A DNA stretch of 64,000 nucleotides, from positions 620,001 to 684,000 of the forward strand of contig NOWV01000002.1 of assembly GCA_003344405.1 (NCBI GenBank). Direction: 5' to 3'. A program made the translations under genes and the position numbers. The notes beneath the pieces were generated by a model that saw only the letters and a list, made by a program, of their open reading frames with translations, had not been told where the DNA came from and made no database searches. Source of the stretch: Trichoplax sp. H2 (lineage: Eukaryota; Placozoa; Uniplacotomia; Trichoplacea). Below are positions 29,731 to 44,700 of the stretch, piece after piece; the stretch's first letter is position 1; each line of letters starts with the position of its first letter.

Positions 29731-30253
29731 ATTTAATATATCAGTATTTGGCGCTAGTTTATTTCATATTATTAAAATATGGCGAACAGTATAAATCCAC
29801 GATAAATTTGATAGTATTACAGTATTACGTATACCCTTAAGCATATGCTGCTGCAGTTTATGATATCGTATTTACTTTGAAACATGCGCGTTCTTTACGA
29901 AATCTCAATTGGTTTCATTTTCTTAATCATGAGATCATGGTTAGGGGTGGGTGATAATTTACTTACAAAAGTCTCACAATTCAATATTAAAAATTCAGTC
30001 TAGTACCTATTTCGACCAGGAAGCATTAATTACGGTAATTAACCCAAAATTGCCCAATACATTAATCACTACTGTACTCTACTGATATGTCTAGTAAGCT
30101 AAATTAATCACTTTATGAATTGTTAGAATGTCTACAAATTATTCTTTTATACATCGCTACTTTTTAGAAACTATCTACAAAAAGTTATCACAAATTAAAT
30201 GAACTTAGATATATACACGAAATGTTGATACATTTGTACGAATTTCGTAGAAT

Positions 30254-33200
30254 TTAGGCAGCAGCAATTTTTCGTGGATCAATCACCACGGTTTTCGTCG
30301 CATTATCTGTCTTGTAAATTCCAATTAATCGATCAGCTAATTCAAACATATTGTTTCTTAAACTTATAATAATGAATTGTGCATTTTTCGTTCTCTCCTA
30401 GTTGTAAGTAAAATAAAATAAAATAAAACTATTAGAGGTTCAGATGTACAGTAGAGACACATGAAAACAATAGCCTTACTTTAATATAATTGGCAACAAT
30501 TGAAACATTTTTGAAGTCTAGGGCTGCATCAATCTCATCCATTACATATAGAGGGCTGGGTTTAAAATGATGCAGAGCAAAAACCTATGTAAATTATGCA
30601 AAAAAGAATACATATTTTAACAACAATTTTAAATTTCAGCAATTAAGACATTCACAGGTAGTGTAGCGTATGTAAAGCTGATACTTCAGATCTATAACTA
30701 CAGTAAGAATGTTTACTCATAAACAATTTATTGTATCGTACCAAAGCAAGTGAACTGAGAGTTTTTTCGCCACCAGAAAGATTGGATATATTCTTCCAGC
30801 TTTTCTTTGGCGGCCGTACGCTAAAAGCAATACCTTCGCTGAAAGGATCCAAACTGTCTACAAGTTCTAAATCCGCGTCACCTCCCAAAGTCAACATTTG
30901 GTACATTTCTTTTAATTTGCTGCTTATTATCTCAAAGCCGTGCATAAACATATCCAGTCTTTCTTTCTTCAATTGATCTAGTTCTCGGCGACGCTCATTA
31001 CGTTGTTCAGTTATTTCGTCAAGTTCTGAAACGCGTGTCAAGTAAACTTCTTCCTGTGATATAAATTCAATAAAATGGATTTAGGTGTTGCCCATAATGG
31101 AGCTGCTTCCTTTACAGAAGCTAATTCAAACGCTACGAATCAATGAGACATTACTTTTCTAAAATATTCGGTTATTGCAGCCATGTTAGGTTTCATTTCT
31201 TGTAATCTTTCTTCTAAGACTGTAATCTGGTATTGTAAATTTACGGTATCTAAGCCTTTTAATTCGTCAATACTAATTTCTGGGAGAATATCTTGAGTAT
31301 CATCGTCAACTACTTCACCCTTGACAACACGGTTAAGTTTCATACTTTCCAGCTATACGAAAAAAAAGATGGTCGTAATAATCTAAGTAATCGCTGATAA
31401 AGTTTAAGCTAAACTGCGATCTAATATCTGGGTACTACGAATTTATTGCTTACCTGTTTCTTACAGCTTTTAATTTTTTGCTGGGCTTCTTTCAATTCGC
31501 CATTTAATTTCTCCAGCTCATGTTTTAATTCGATTTCTTTGTTCTTTGATTCATTCTCTTCGTCGTTTATGATTTTTGCTCCGTCAGTCAAAGTATCCAA
31601 TTCTTTAACTTTTTCCTGGCGTTGTAAATCTAGCTCATTAAAACGATTGTTATTTTGAACCGCATCATCTTCTAACTTTTCCAGTTGAGCCATAACATCT
31701 TTCACGTGATTAGTATTCTCTGTTAATTCTTTTTCCATTTTGTTAATGGCTTCACGACATTTATTTAAATTTCTAAATTTTTGACCATCAAAATTACACT
31801 TAGATAGGGCCCATCAGGATAAATTTTAGATATGTAACTTTCTTACATACTTATCATTTGTTTTAATTGCAACTTTGGATTTCGTAATGGTAGCATTTGC
31901 TTGATCAATCTGATTGATGACTTTATCCAGTCGTTCCTGTAATAACGACATTAACATAAGTATGATATGACTTATTGCCGATAATCATAGTGCTTAACCG
32001 AAACTAAGTGCTAAATACTGTAGTATGCATACGAAAATAACCAACCTGCTGTACTTTCAGTTTAGTACCACCTATCTCCATAATTTGAGTATGCAAGCGT
32101 TTAACAACTTCTTCCACTTTTGAGGAACGTTTCTCTAGCTTTTCATATTCTTTAATATTATAGTTAATGGCATATTAATTGATTTTATTTGTAAAAAAAT
32201 GGTTATGTATGTTTACAATATTGCCGCCAAGTGACGGCTAGTCAGTCACTACAAACATACCGGCTTTTTTCTCTCGAAGGGCCGATTCAAGTTGACCTTG
32301 ACGTTTAGAATCGTCTTTGGTACGATGCTGAGCTAATTTTGCTTCTAATTGCTTTAGTTGTTCAGACATTGTAGTCTGTTGCTCGCTTAAAGACTAAAAT
32401 AGGAAAAGTTGAGAAAGTTTATTTAACGATAACTAGATTGATAATTTGATACCAGACTAACAGACTTTAATACGAGTAGCGGATATTACCTTGACTTCCA
32501 TTTTACATTTTTCATATTCATATTCTAAAGTAGATATTTCTGTGGTAACTGCTTTTTCCGTTTCTTCAAGTTCTTTCCTGTCACGTTGCAATTTCTACGA
32601 TGTAAGATAACATTTTAGTTTAATCTATAAATATTACAATCAACCGTTCATAAATTGACTGAAGCTACAATCGTAAAATGGACCTCGCTAATACTGATCC
32701 AGCTGTTATGGTCATTTTCTAGCTTTTTTAGATCTTGTGGAGATACTTCTTCATGTAGCTTAGATGACATCCTGCCTTTAATAACACGATTACCTCCACC
32801 GGACATAGTTCCTACGATGCGTATAGGTTATATGAAATGTAAGCGAATTTATGCAATAATAACGACAGTGTAGCTCAAAATTAAACGGAGCAATAATAGC
32901 TATCAGCCAACCAACCTGACTGATCAATGAGGTGGCCAGCTAACGTTACTACGCGTTGTCGCTTATTACCCTAGATGAAGGTTTGTGAGAAATTAGTTAA
33001 AACGTAAATTTAAATCCCGCTTAAATTAATTATTTACCTTGAAAGCTATTCTAGTTGCTTGGTCTAAGTCATCGGCAACTAAAGTATCACGTAGGGCAAA
33101 GTAAAATGCAGTTAAGAATTTTTTGTCCGAAATGTTCACTAAATCGAATAGGCGAGGAACATTTTCTGGCCTAAACATGATTAAAAACATTTGCATTAAT

Positions 33201-36200
33201 ATTGGAAGCCTAATAAGGACGTAACTTAAAATGCTAAACTTACGTTGAAATTTTACTGGAAGCGGCTGGACGTAGTTTCTCAATCTAGAGAATTCATTAT
33301 AAATTGTATTAGTACATTGTTAATTTTACAGGAATAAATAACAAAATCTAGTAGCTAATCACCTTGTCTAAAGCCAAGAGTGTTACCAGGCCGATACGTT
33401 TTTCTTTTAATAGTTTAATACACGCTTGAGCAGTTTCCAAGGTATCGACAACAACATGATCTAGAGCTCCGCAAGCAGTACTTATTGCTACATCATACTT
33501 TTGGTTTATGCTGCCCAAATCACCCTTGATTTAAATATAGATTAAATGCTCGAATGTTGTACATACATTCAATTAATTACAAAAGAATTCATTTGTATTT
33601 TACAACACATCTTACCAATCTTCCATAAATTCCATTTATACGCCCTTCTTTCTTCTCTTTCAAAAGGGCGGTAAGAACTTCATTCCTAAAATGACGATAT
33701 TATTTGAATTCTCTAATGTTAAAGATGTACCTTTATAAATTTGAGGCCAGTTGAGATATGCAGAAGTAAAAATTTCGATACAGACCTACTTTTAGACGCT
33801 TGCATAGAGCCTCTCATTTCTTCAAGTTTACTTCTGCTACTGCGAAGCTGAGGATTATCGGAAAAGAGTAATTCGCATGAAATTAGACGTCAGAACATAT
33901 AACATTGTCCAAAATTCTTCACAACGAACATCATTTAAAAATTGCGAAAAATAGCAAGCTTTAGGGTATATGTATAATGAATCATTGTAAAAGTTTACTT
34001 ACGTTGTTTTTAGTGTCAATTTCATTATTTTCGGTTTCTTTAAGTTTTTGTCTTACACTATTCAATTTTTCCTTCTTATTGGGGATACATTTTTCCATTT
34101 CTTTAATATCCCTAAGTTTTATAAATAATTTTAATCCAACTGACTCTTAATTCAAAAGCTAGTATTTAATATTTCATTACAGTATCAGGTTTTATTGATT
34201 ACTTTTTTCTTGCAGCAATGTCTTTGATTGTATTTTCGTAATTTTCCTTGATTTGTTTTAAGCTGTTTTCTGTTTGCTTCTTAGCGCTTAGAAATATATC
34301 TAATTCGCTCTGAGCTACATCCATCTAATCATAGTAACGTAATATATTAAAATCTGATTGAATTAGAAAGCTTACTTCACGTCTTGCTTTATGATAAGAA
34401 CTAATCTTACATTAGATTTTGCTTCATATACAATTTTATTGAGTTCCAATAATTCCTTCTCTTTCCCCTAGAGCCAATAAAAAATTTGTGGTCTATTACT
34501 AATGTTACGCATAATTCGAATGAGTAAGTTTAATTAGACTCAATAATGTGGAAAATTAATTGCATTACCTCTTTTTCAACTTGAAGATCCTGAGTTTCAC
34601 TTTTAAGTCCTAGTATGTTAGAGTAGATTTCAGTGAAATGAAATTTTATGTATAACGCGTATACGATAGGTTTAAATATGGTGCAGTGCATAATTATTGT
34701 ACCTTCAATGATAACTTGCAGATTTTCTTCTTCTACCTTACGTTTAGTCTATCCAAGATATAGATAGTAATCTTCCTTAGCAATCCATTTATATATGTAA
34801 TTACCTCTAGGGGATATTACAATTTAGTACGTGATTCATTACCTCAAGACCAGCAATCGCTTCTTCAGAACTTTGAATTTCTTTCTGGCATTTATCGGGG
34901 ACTTTTAATAACTCTTCCAGCTAATGTAGTATGATTATGGTATGGTAATAGAAATTAGAGATAATTTAGTATAAAACATTTAAAGCATATATTAACTAAA
35001 TGATTTTTTTAATCCAAATTCAAAATAGCAACCTTTTGCTTTTCTTTTTGTAAGGCTTTCTCGAACTTTTTATCTTTGGATTTTGAATGCTTAAGATCCT
35101 AATAAAGTGTCGCCTTTTGTTAACATAAAAATAAATCTACGCGGCTACGGTTACTGCACAAAGTATATCATGGTTGAAAAATGTTCACCTCTCGTAACTT
35201 TACATCAAGTCGTTCTAATTCGGAATACTGATTTTTGCACTTTTCTAGTTCCGCAACGACTTGATCAAAATGTCTACCAATAACAACGAATACGTATGAA
35301 CACTCTTACGTATGCATATCTAACTTGCATAACGTCGATTGTTTATCTATTATAAATTGTTTAATTTTATCCAATGTCAACTTTATATTTAGTAAGTGCA
35401 GAAATAGGCATCAATCAGGTCCAGCTTACTTTCTTTTCTTTTTTAGCTCTTTTTCAGCAGCTCTGGTCTTTTCTGTAATATGAATTGAATAGACATGCGA
35501 GTTACAGCTCTGTATAAATAAGTATTGGATAATGTTATATAATGCAACATTACAAACAGACCTCGATTTTGAGTGATACTCTCTTGCAGGCCCTGCAACT
35601 GATTCATAACTGCATCACGTTTTTCAAGGCCCTCGGTATTCTTTTCGGTAACTTCGTAGCTTTAAGAATATAGCACTTGACGTTAAGAACTTATTAGCTA
35701 AGGGGTGCTCTAAATTCGCCTTAAACGTTAGATACTGATACTGTATGCGTGTAGGTTCAAAAATACTGATTTCCTTACACATATTTCTGCAGCAGTTTAT
35801 GCTTCAATTTCGTTTTATTATTTTCCATATCTATATATTCGCAGGCTTCATTCTTAATACCTTCCAAGTCATCTTTTTCTTTCTCAACTGCTTTCACACG
35901 GTTCAACTAGCCGTAATTATGAGTAATTATGAGTAATAGGATTAGTTAAAAGTGGGAAAAGTTTAATTAAATTTAACTGTTGAATTGATTTTGTAAGGGA
36001 CATGTTGAAATAAATATAACCGAATTATTAGTAATATACTTTTTCACTTCTGGCTTCATTCATGTCGTCGACATTCTTGCTGCGTTCTTCGATAGTTTCC
36101 TTAAATTGACTGGAGCCAATAATATCCTCTAGAAATTCCAGCATTCCTTCATCATGTTCTGTCTGAGCCTTTGGCTTCATTAACGCAATCTGTTCCACCT

Positions 36201-38170
36201 CTCCCTATAACAGGTAATTAAAGCAAGGAAGGATGTTGGAATTTATGGGTTGTAAATTTCGATTTCTAAAACAAAGCTATTAAATTTGCAGCGATTAAGT
36301 TACTCTTGCAACTGATTATTTTATTGGGTGTAATTTCGAATTGTTTATTTTGTACTATCTGCTGTTGCATCAATGTTTTACAGCTATGCGTTGCCAATTC
36401 AAATTGCATGCATACATGCTACACTCATTTTTATATTCCAATTTTAAGCAATGTATGAATATAATCGTAGCGTGTAGTTGATGCTGCAATACGACTTGTG
36501 ATGTAATAGCAAAATTTGCCCAATTTTAGGTGTCAAATTTATGTTAGTAATGTTGGTATACGCAATTCAAAAGTGATAACCCTTTCAGAAAAGAATACGC
36601 AGTTCGGTTTTGTAGCATACAGTAATTTTCGTGACAGTATAGAGGTGTTTACTACATGAAGGGCGGTGGTGTTAATAGTGTACTGTCAGGTCTAGTGTAC
36701 TGTACTGTACTTTACTCTTTATTATGTCCCCCATTTTTCCACAATAAAGCTAAGAAAGCCTGCTAGATAAAATAAGTTTTGCCCAAGCACCACATGCATA
36801 TTCTGTACAGGACTGCGTAACAGAGAATTGTCTTGTCTAGTCACGGTTCGGAGGTATGGAATCATTCGTTAAATGACATAGTCATATACTGAACTATACT
36901 GTACTGTACATTGGTGTTGAAAAAAACGAATTTTACTTTTGTAACTGGATTACTTTACGTACATGTATGATTTTCACTGTCAATCGTGAACAAAGTATAT
37001 TATTCACTATGATCGCAATATTGATTGTATTGTATTACCCATTCCATGGCTCACAACATTCAAGGCTGTGCGTAATGTGCGTTGTTTAGCTGTTATAGTG
37101 CTGTATTATTATTATTTATTCTTTTATTATAATCCAGGTCTCGATAATACTATAAAGTCGAACTTACTTGCAAGATGAGAAAGCGGTTATGATCTAAATC
37201 AATTCCACTTGATTTCAAGAGGGTAGCAATCTCTTTAAAAGGTGTCTTCTTCCCATTTAAATGATAGCTTGAAGTACTATCTTTGTATGCTGTTCTGGAG
37301 ACAACAAACTGACTATCTGGAATCACTTCGTAATCATCGCCTTCCTATACCATTTCAGAAAAACGTATGAAGGATAATTTGTGAATTAGACTGTTTGCCA
37401 GAATAGCAATAATAACAGTCAGACACCAGTGATATTTATAGCAATTACAGTTGGATATAGATGGGAGAAAATGAAGCAACGCCGCACTCCAAACATTTTA
37501 CTTTCCTTTCAACATTAGAAATAAGTTCGAATTTGCTATTTTGTCATTACCGATGTCTTACCTTGTCTATTATTTTTTGAAAATGGACGCTGACGGTACA
37601 ACTATCGATGTTGAGATGCTTCTCTGAGTTATGAATTAGGACAGCGATTTTTTTCGAGCGCATCTTATTGGCACGATATCCAAATACAAATAGCATAGCA
37701 TCAATAACATTGGATTTTCCACTGCCATTTGGTCCAACAATTGCGGTAAAATTCTAGAGTGTTTACAAACGATGGGAAACTTTGAATAGTTCATAACGAT
37801 ATTTTAAATTGCTATCGAATTCACATAAGTAGAAGGAGTAGTAGTAGTAGTTATCAAGCTAAAGCAATCAGCCTAATGGAATAGTTAACCAGTGCAGTAT
37901 GATTACGCTATAAAATTTTATTCATTTTGGAAAAAAAAAACCAGAAAGGCACATTCCACACACGATAACATGACGGTTGTTTGTTGTTAACTGTCAGTTG
38001 CCAGCAGTATCAAGGATGACCGCTATCCGTCAAATCATTCTTATCAAGAGATTCATAAAGACCAAGAAGGAATAACTTACCTTATCGAAAGGGCCTAATA
38101 CTTTTTTCCCGGCATAAGATTTGAAATTTTCATTGACGATATGCGTAATCATTAAACGCGATTCAGCCAT
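30254..38170 (-). CDS. SMC4: Structural maintenance of chromosomes protein 4 (condensin ATPase), complete
   Basis: Thirty-one exons in agreeing phase give about 1217 aa (human 1288): 38170-38081, 37753-37562, 37344-37168, 36204-36040, 35906-35779, 35659-35562, 35472-35430, 35273-35189, 35098-35033, 34920-34843, 34748-34703, 34609-34569, 34467-34411, 34324-34203, 34111-34003, 33847-33786, 33685-33616, 33524-33363, 33284-33244, 33170-33038, 32970-32916, 32811-32684, 32594-32490, 32393-32261, 32149-32046, 31936-31851, 31772-31454, 31352-31155, 31053-30742, 30584-30480, 30397-30254. Order: N-terminal head with [17 protein letters not shown] and Walker A GPNGSGKS (about 37-44), coiled coil, hinge about 545-700 ([41 protein letters not shown]), second coiled coil, then C-terminal head with signature [14 protein letters not shown] and Walker [14 protein letters not shown]. 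Paired with SMC2 it forms the core of condensin I and II, which compacts mitotic chromosomes. Only the N-terminal extension is short. The frame stays open upstream of the chosen ATG to a possible acceptor, so an extra 5' exon is possible. Confidence 0.96.
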
Positions 38171-41100
38171 TTTGGATGATTTTTCGACGATCTTTGGATT
38201 TGTAAGTTTTATCAGTGAATTTTCAAAGTCTACACAAGTAGCTCTCGACTACCAATGAATTGACGTTATTGGAATAAAATCAGGCAATACTAAAATCCAA
38301 CAGAATAGACTAAGGAAATAGCCTATGGAGTTCGAAAATGCAAAATATGGAAGGACAAGTGCTAATTTAGCAACTGGGATTTCAGTTCACTGCTTTCAAT
38401 GAATTCTGACGTTACTGTTGCCTCAACATAAGCATTTGTCCTATATACTGTTCAACTTTTGACTGTAAACTATGGGATAGAGGTACTGTATGGTGGCAAA
38501 CACCAAGGACAAATGGGTAAAATTTGAATTTCGGCGCCAGTAAAACGGTTGGTGCTGACAGCCGCAGTACTGTAGACTGTAGACTGTACAGTCTGATTAA
38601 CTTGGGTGGCACGAAGGAAAATAAACTGTGTACAGTAGGCTAAATCAAGCCTAAAGTAGATCAAATGTTATAGGTAGATATAGCCCAATAACTCATTCCT
38701 ATACAGATCGATTTTGAACAAGAGTGTTAACAAATTGCAACTTTCAGTTCAATTTTCGACGCCATCGAAGTTAATCGCGATGTCCTGTACTGTACAGTAT
38801 ACATAAAAAGTACTGTAGTACAGTTCTGTTTGAACCCTTTCGTTCGCGCAGCCGCTGTCGCAGTTGCTCTTAGACTTCTGGTTGCCGTATTAAAGCAACT
38901 CCTTTTAATTAAAATTAAAACGCACATTTAATTAAGCCCTCCATTCACGTACTGCTACTAAATTACTACTGTATTTTAACGACATCTCTTTACAGGAACT
39001 ACTTTTTACCGGCCAATTCTGTCAGGAATAAATGCGTGCTTATTGTAACCATGCATTTCCAGTCGCTATTGCTCATTTTTGAGGGATAATTTCCATACTT
39101 CAGCGCTACCGGTAGTACTGGCATTGGTCGGTCAATAATAAACTGTAGACTCTAATTAAACGTAATTACTATACTGAATCTACAGTATACAGTATACCAA
39201 TAACGAAGTTTGTTACAGCATATCTCTATTCTATGGCAGACGGTCAATTTTTTTAGCTTTTTCAATCAAAGTAAATTAAATACACAAGTGTAATATTGTA
39301 GCGTCGATATCAAGATCAGAACCCCTTTTAAATATCGTCGTTTAGCTATAAGCAAGGCGTTTACTTATGATAGTAGACGATGGTAGATATCTCTATTGGC
39401 AAACTAAAAAGAGAACATAATCGATACTAATTATAATTAATTTAATGAAATGCTTAATAAGCAAAGTCGTAATGACCATAGAGATATAATAACATTTATC
39501 ATCGTAAAGGTAAAAATGACGCAACATGTCGTTTAAAAATTTCCGCTTATTGGCATTGTTGAATCTTTATGTGTGTGTTATTGTCAATTGTGCGATAATC
39601 ATGGAGTGGGAAGGAACACGTTAGAAAGTCCCTATAGTAAAGAGCGCTAAATGTAAAGTGTACTCTTGGTAAAGTTAAAATTGACTACTGATTATATCAT
39701 CTAAAATGCAATCATACTGTGTAAAGATTACCGGATGATGTACGCATAGCTTGCATAAAGAGTGAATGAATTAGAGTACAGGAATAGAAAAATAGCTTGT
39801 CATCCATACAGACGTTCTTTACTATAACATATAAAGCGCAATCAGAAAAAAATCATGTTATTGCCACAGTATGGGACTTCGTCAGAAGTCTTTAACCGAA
39901 ATGATATTAAAAGGGATACTATTCTATCGGAATGCGAATAACTACCGTATTAGCTGCATGATGATGCAACTAGACGTCTTTGTTAAACACTTTCGATAGT
40001 CGATCAGGATATTACGGGTATGTCCTGTTCTACCACACATGTTTATATTGTATTTATAATCTTTTTCGCCTAACAAAAGTGATATGGACGGCCATACTCT
40101 GTATTCGGGACTCACGTAAGAATGATTCTTGATTTTTAATATTTATACAATTTTTTAATTAAGATGTAATATGATATCAAGATTGCTATATTGAAATGTT
40201 GATATTAATGTGTACCTCGAATAACATCGTTATTCTGCTATTATAAATACGGAAGCTGATTAAATGTAGAACAGATGATATTGATTAATTTACGTCCATC
40301 TTGCTACTGTACCTTTGTTATAAGAATTTCTCTTTCAATGTTATATTAGTATATTTAACATCAGCCAGCTGCTAATCAAATACCATAATATCAGATATAT
40401 TTTCTACTCATCTGCTATTAGTTGGTAAATTTAGCATTATTATAAAACCAAGTTAATAATGAATAGATATGTACTCATTGTCATAACTTTCTATATACGG
40501 TAACATTGACAAATGTCTAGTCATAATGGCAAATTCAATTCAATTAATTAAGGTAAATTATGTTGAGGAGGAATTCGCGTCATGTAAGTATCTAAGTGTG
40601 TCGGTTAAATTGCGTGTGTGTAAATACAATACCTTCTAATTGTGGTAATCCATCAGATGAAACAGTGCTATCAGACTATCAGGCTTTACTACAAGTCTAA
40701 AAGAAATTTTGAATAAATGACCTTAGCCTTATGCCTAACATTTACAAGCAGTGATCTACCATAGTATGTGTATCATGAACCAATCTACCATATAGTTAAC
40801 TCGTTTCTCTCCTTAGCTGTGAAATTAAGATTCTACGCATCACTAGCTGCGAATACAATATTAACTCAGAAGCTAAGCACGCGATAGCAGTTTTCACACT
40901 TACTTAATGTATTGATATAATACGACAAGGAAAGCCTAATCACTGCGACACGAGTCCAAATTAACACACTCATGCAGGTTACTAGCTTAAAAAATATTTC
41001 AGTTCTAATCAATTTTTTTTACACGTAATAGATTATGCTGATAGAGAACTTTTTATTCATCTTGTTATAATAATACTTATCTAGTACAGTATATGTAATC

Positions 41101-41389
41101 CTATCTTAAATTATTTATAACTTAGATATAAGCATACAACATTAACGAAACAATATCATTAAACAACTATAATCGATATTTTACTATTGCATTATTGAAC
41201 TATAGCGATAATCATTACAGTATAACATGATGTAAGTATAGATACATGTTATACAAGTGATTAGGTCACATATCGAGCACATCTTAGGGCTTTAAGATAC
41301 AGCTCATCAATAACATATCCAATGATTGTTCTTAGTGCGATGGATATTTCCGATGAAACTTTTTAATATAGTACTGAAGCAATAAGCAG
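38171..41389. other. Intergenic DNA upstream of SMC4
   Basis: About 3.2 kb with no recognised gene. The part nearest SMC4 contains GTAC palindromes (38580-38590 and 38786-38815). From about 39300 on it is very AT-rich. The short minus-strand frames at 38412-38927 have no support. Confidence 0.45.
41362..41367 (-). terminator. Likely polyadenylation signal of the cysteine-knot-like peptide gene
   Basis: ATTAAA, the common variant hexamer, lies about 23 nt after the TAA of the peptide gene on the minus strand. Confidence 0.45.
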
Positions 41390-41771
41390 TTAACGACCAA
41401 CGCCATTACTCGAGTATGGTGAAACACAATTACCACGATGGCAACCGAAGCAACACTTCTTTTTGTTCTTCTTACAAGATCCGTCAACGCTGCATCGCTA
41501 TATATAAATTTACCCTGTGTTAGCCCATTTTTTATATAGTAAAAGATAGTGATAGTAAGAATTTAGACATTAATACCTTATAAAATGATCTGACGACCCA
41601 GGATTTCTTATCTTCCTTATCAGGATCTGCACCAGATTCATCGATGCTTCGGTATTCTTGCAAGAGGTCTACATTTCTTTCCATGTCATCATCATCAATA
41701 TCATTGATAAATAGGCTTTCAACACTGATGATTGTCATCATGAACAATACGGTAAATATTGCAATCTTCAT
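41390..41771 (-). CDS. Secreted cysteine-rich peptide precursor with a cystine-knot-like pattern
   Basis: Two exons, 41771-41577 and 41497-41390, joined in phase 0 across a 79-bp GT-AG intron, encode 100 aa. The N-terminus (MKIAIFTVLFMMTIISVES) is a typical signal peptide. An acidic pro-region follows (DIDDDDMERN, DESGADPDKEDKK). A Lys-Arg pair sits exactly at the exon junction, so processing by a prohormone convertase would release a peptide starting with Cys. Its six cysteines are spaced C-x5-C-x6-CC-x2-C-x4-C, which fits the general C-C-CC-C-C framework of inhibitor-cystine-knot peptides. The tail ends in Gly-Arg before the stop, a possible amidation site. The peptide is small and basic. 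Such peptides may be hormones, antimicrobials or ion-channel ligands. Which applies here cannot be told from sequence, and I do not assign toxicity. Signal, pro-region and mature peptide split over two exons is a common layout for such genes. Confidence 0.72.
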
Positions 41772-44700
41772 TATGCTTAGAACGAACTTAAAATCTAAGT
41801 AAGAGAGAACGATAATAGATTATGAGCTGTCAATATTTAAAGTAAATTTTAGAACGATTCCGGCTTTAATTTTTCTATGGGCGTAAGACGATGTATAATT
41901 ACTTTTACAGTCTATAACACTAGAATCCAGTGTTATTTCCTGTGGTATTATACTCGGAAATAATTTTACCTATTTTAAATATTAGTATTATATTTCCCTT
42001 TTTAAATGAAACTTTCTAAGAAATTAATCGACTCTGCTGACATTGCGAGATAAATAGCAGTGCTGAGAATAGATGTAACGATATTATCAGGTAACAAAGA
42101 GTAATCTCAACAAACATGTAAAAAATTTTTATCAAGTTTTATGTACTTGTACTGAAGTTTTACGTATTTATGAAAAATATTCTACTTTTTTCTAATACTT
42201 TAAAAATTATCTGAAATTCACAATTGGCATTAATACAGTTAGATATGATGTTCTCACCTCTGATCTTAAATACTGAAAGAACTTCTTTTCGCTGTACTAG
42301 CGGTTATCTTCGGAATAATGACTGGTAGCGTTTTCGAATCTTTTTATAGTGTCGTAGCTTCATACATTTAACTATTACGATTTATTAATAATTGGCAAAT
42401 GAACGATTTTATTGTATGTTATTAAATTATTTAATGTATTTATGAATCGATATTTAATGAATAAACGTTAAAAATTTTGAATAGTTCGCTAATTTTAGTT
42501 TTTGTATTAACTACATCATTCATTTGCTTTGTCTTAGTTGCTACCCTTTTGGGCGTGAGCTGATATAAATTAATCGGAACGTACTATAATTGTTCTTTTG
42601 GTTAGTTTCTTTATTACATCAATTAGCTAATTGATAATATCGGCACTAGTTATTAGATTAGGCAGTGATTATTCATGTCGATTAATCGTTATTTACCTGC
42701 AGTCATCGAGCCGTCATAATTATAAATATGTCAAAATTGATAAAGTTCAATGCGACATTGTACAGCAATTTATCAATACTGTCTATTTTAGCTACTGTTA
42801 AATTCTTATCACTTTATGTTTGTATCCGCAAGTAACGACATTTTATATTGGGTACTAGTAGATAATGTTTATATTCATATATATCATAACTACGAATATA
42901 AAGATCTTGCTTGGTAATACAAAATTGTAGTGGTATAAAGATAGGTTTAGTGACTGTTCTACCTAAAGCTTATTCTGACTAGCACTAAAGCTGATAATGC
43001 ATTTCGATTACTTCAGTTTGCTATAAAAATATTTAGAAACATTTGAAACTGCTTTAGTAAGATGTAATCATAAAAGAAACAATTCAAAATTATAATGTAG
43101 CGTACAATTTTAATTTGACTTATTTATGATATCGCTTTTCTACAAAACAAGGATAGAGTAGCAGAACATGATACATAATTCTAAAATTAATAATATTTAT
43201 GACAAATCGAGTACTGGTTCGTCATATAACTACAAGATTGGGCTATTGGTTGCAACCAATTTTACCAGTACAGCATATTTCTGCGTATAAATACATTAGA
43301 TGGGATTAGGTTGGTATCTAACACAAATTTGGTATAAAATCGAATTCATTACAGCTTATTGACTATGTTATCAGTTGCTGAATGGGTGTCTAAAATGAGT
43401 ATGTAGGTGAGGAATTTTAAATTTTACTGTTTTCATTTTGTAGCATATCAATATCTCGCTTACTAGCCAGTATATTATTATAAATAATATATTCCTTTTG
43501 CAGGTGTTAACAATTATAACTTAATGATTGTGTTCTAAGACTTCGCGATCGATATAATCTATCATTAATTTATGTGGTGTAAGGGAGTGATATAGCAATG
43601 AAGCAATTGTGCTATTCACTAATTGTATCATTATTTCAAACTGACATCTGCTTTTGTATCGGATTCAAATGTAATTTCAACTCGAGATTAGGCACGTATA
43701 ATTCAAAGCAGTATTGAATTTTCCTTTAAACTAGCATTTTGAAAACTGTAAAGTGTTCTTGAAGATACGATACAAAATTGATACCGTTTTAGTCAAAAAA
43801 ATTTCGATCAAAGTAGAAATCAGAACTGGCATTAATTTTCGTTTATCAAAACTAAAGAATAATAAAGATTCAGTTGCTGCATTGAAATTGAACTTATTTA
43901 TCATAGATTATGCTATTTATTGTTTATGTTAAGAGCGCATTAAAACATATATTAAGATTGTTGATAAGAAATCTATGAAATGGAAATATTTTCTGGAGAT
44001 GTATTAGTTTAACGGATGTTATTTTCTATCTTCGATTTCTCTTAAACAATTTCGTTACTAACAAATAGTTTAATGTTATAATATGACGTAGAAAATTATG
44101 ATTAGTAATAGCCATTATATTTATCTAAATATATTTTACAACACACCTTTAAATTTTAATATGTAACAGCTATAAACAAGTTCTTTAACGTAAGCGATGA
44201 CTTACGGGTCATGTTTCAATTACTCTTTCAGGATTTAATTTTGTTGGACTTTGGAAATTTAATTTTAAGTTTAAATTTTAGACATGAAACAGCGATTGTA
44301 TTCCTAAGAAGGTATTGAGACCATTTTTAGAAGTTAAAAATGAACCTCTGTATTCTCAATTATCTGAAAATGCGTAAACAAGCGACAATTAAAGATACAA
44401 TGACTTCTTATTTTACCGTTGCTGTCATAGTGCTGATATTTTATTGTCGATTAAATGAGACATAATTATAGGAAATAGCATATTGCTATATTCTGTCGAA
44501 CAATATAATTTTATCAGAGGAAAATTAGTAAATGATATTAATTGATTTCTATAACTGTTTATAGTATGTCTTATTCGGATCAGTGCATAACCGCGCATCC
44601 AACAAGCTATAGATTGTTAGCTTAATATTGAACTATGGTAGTTCTACTTGTAGCTTGCACTTAGGTTATACGGTAATCATCACTGTCTAGGTAATAATCC

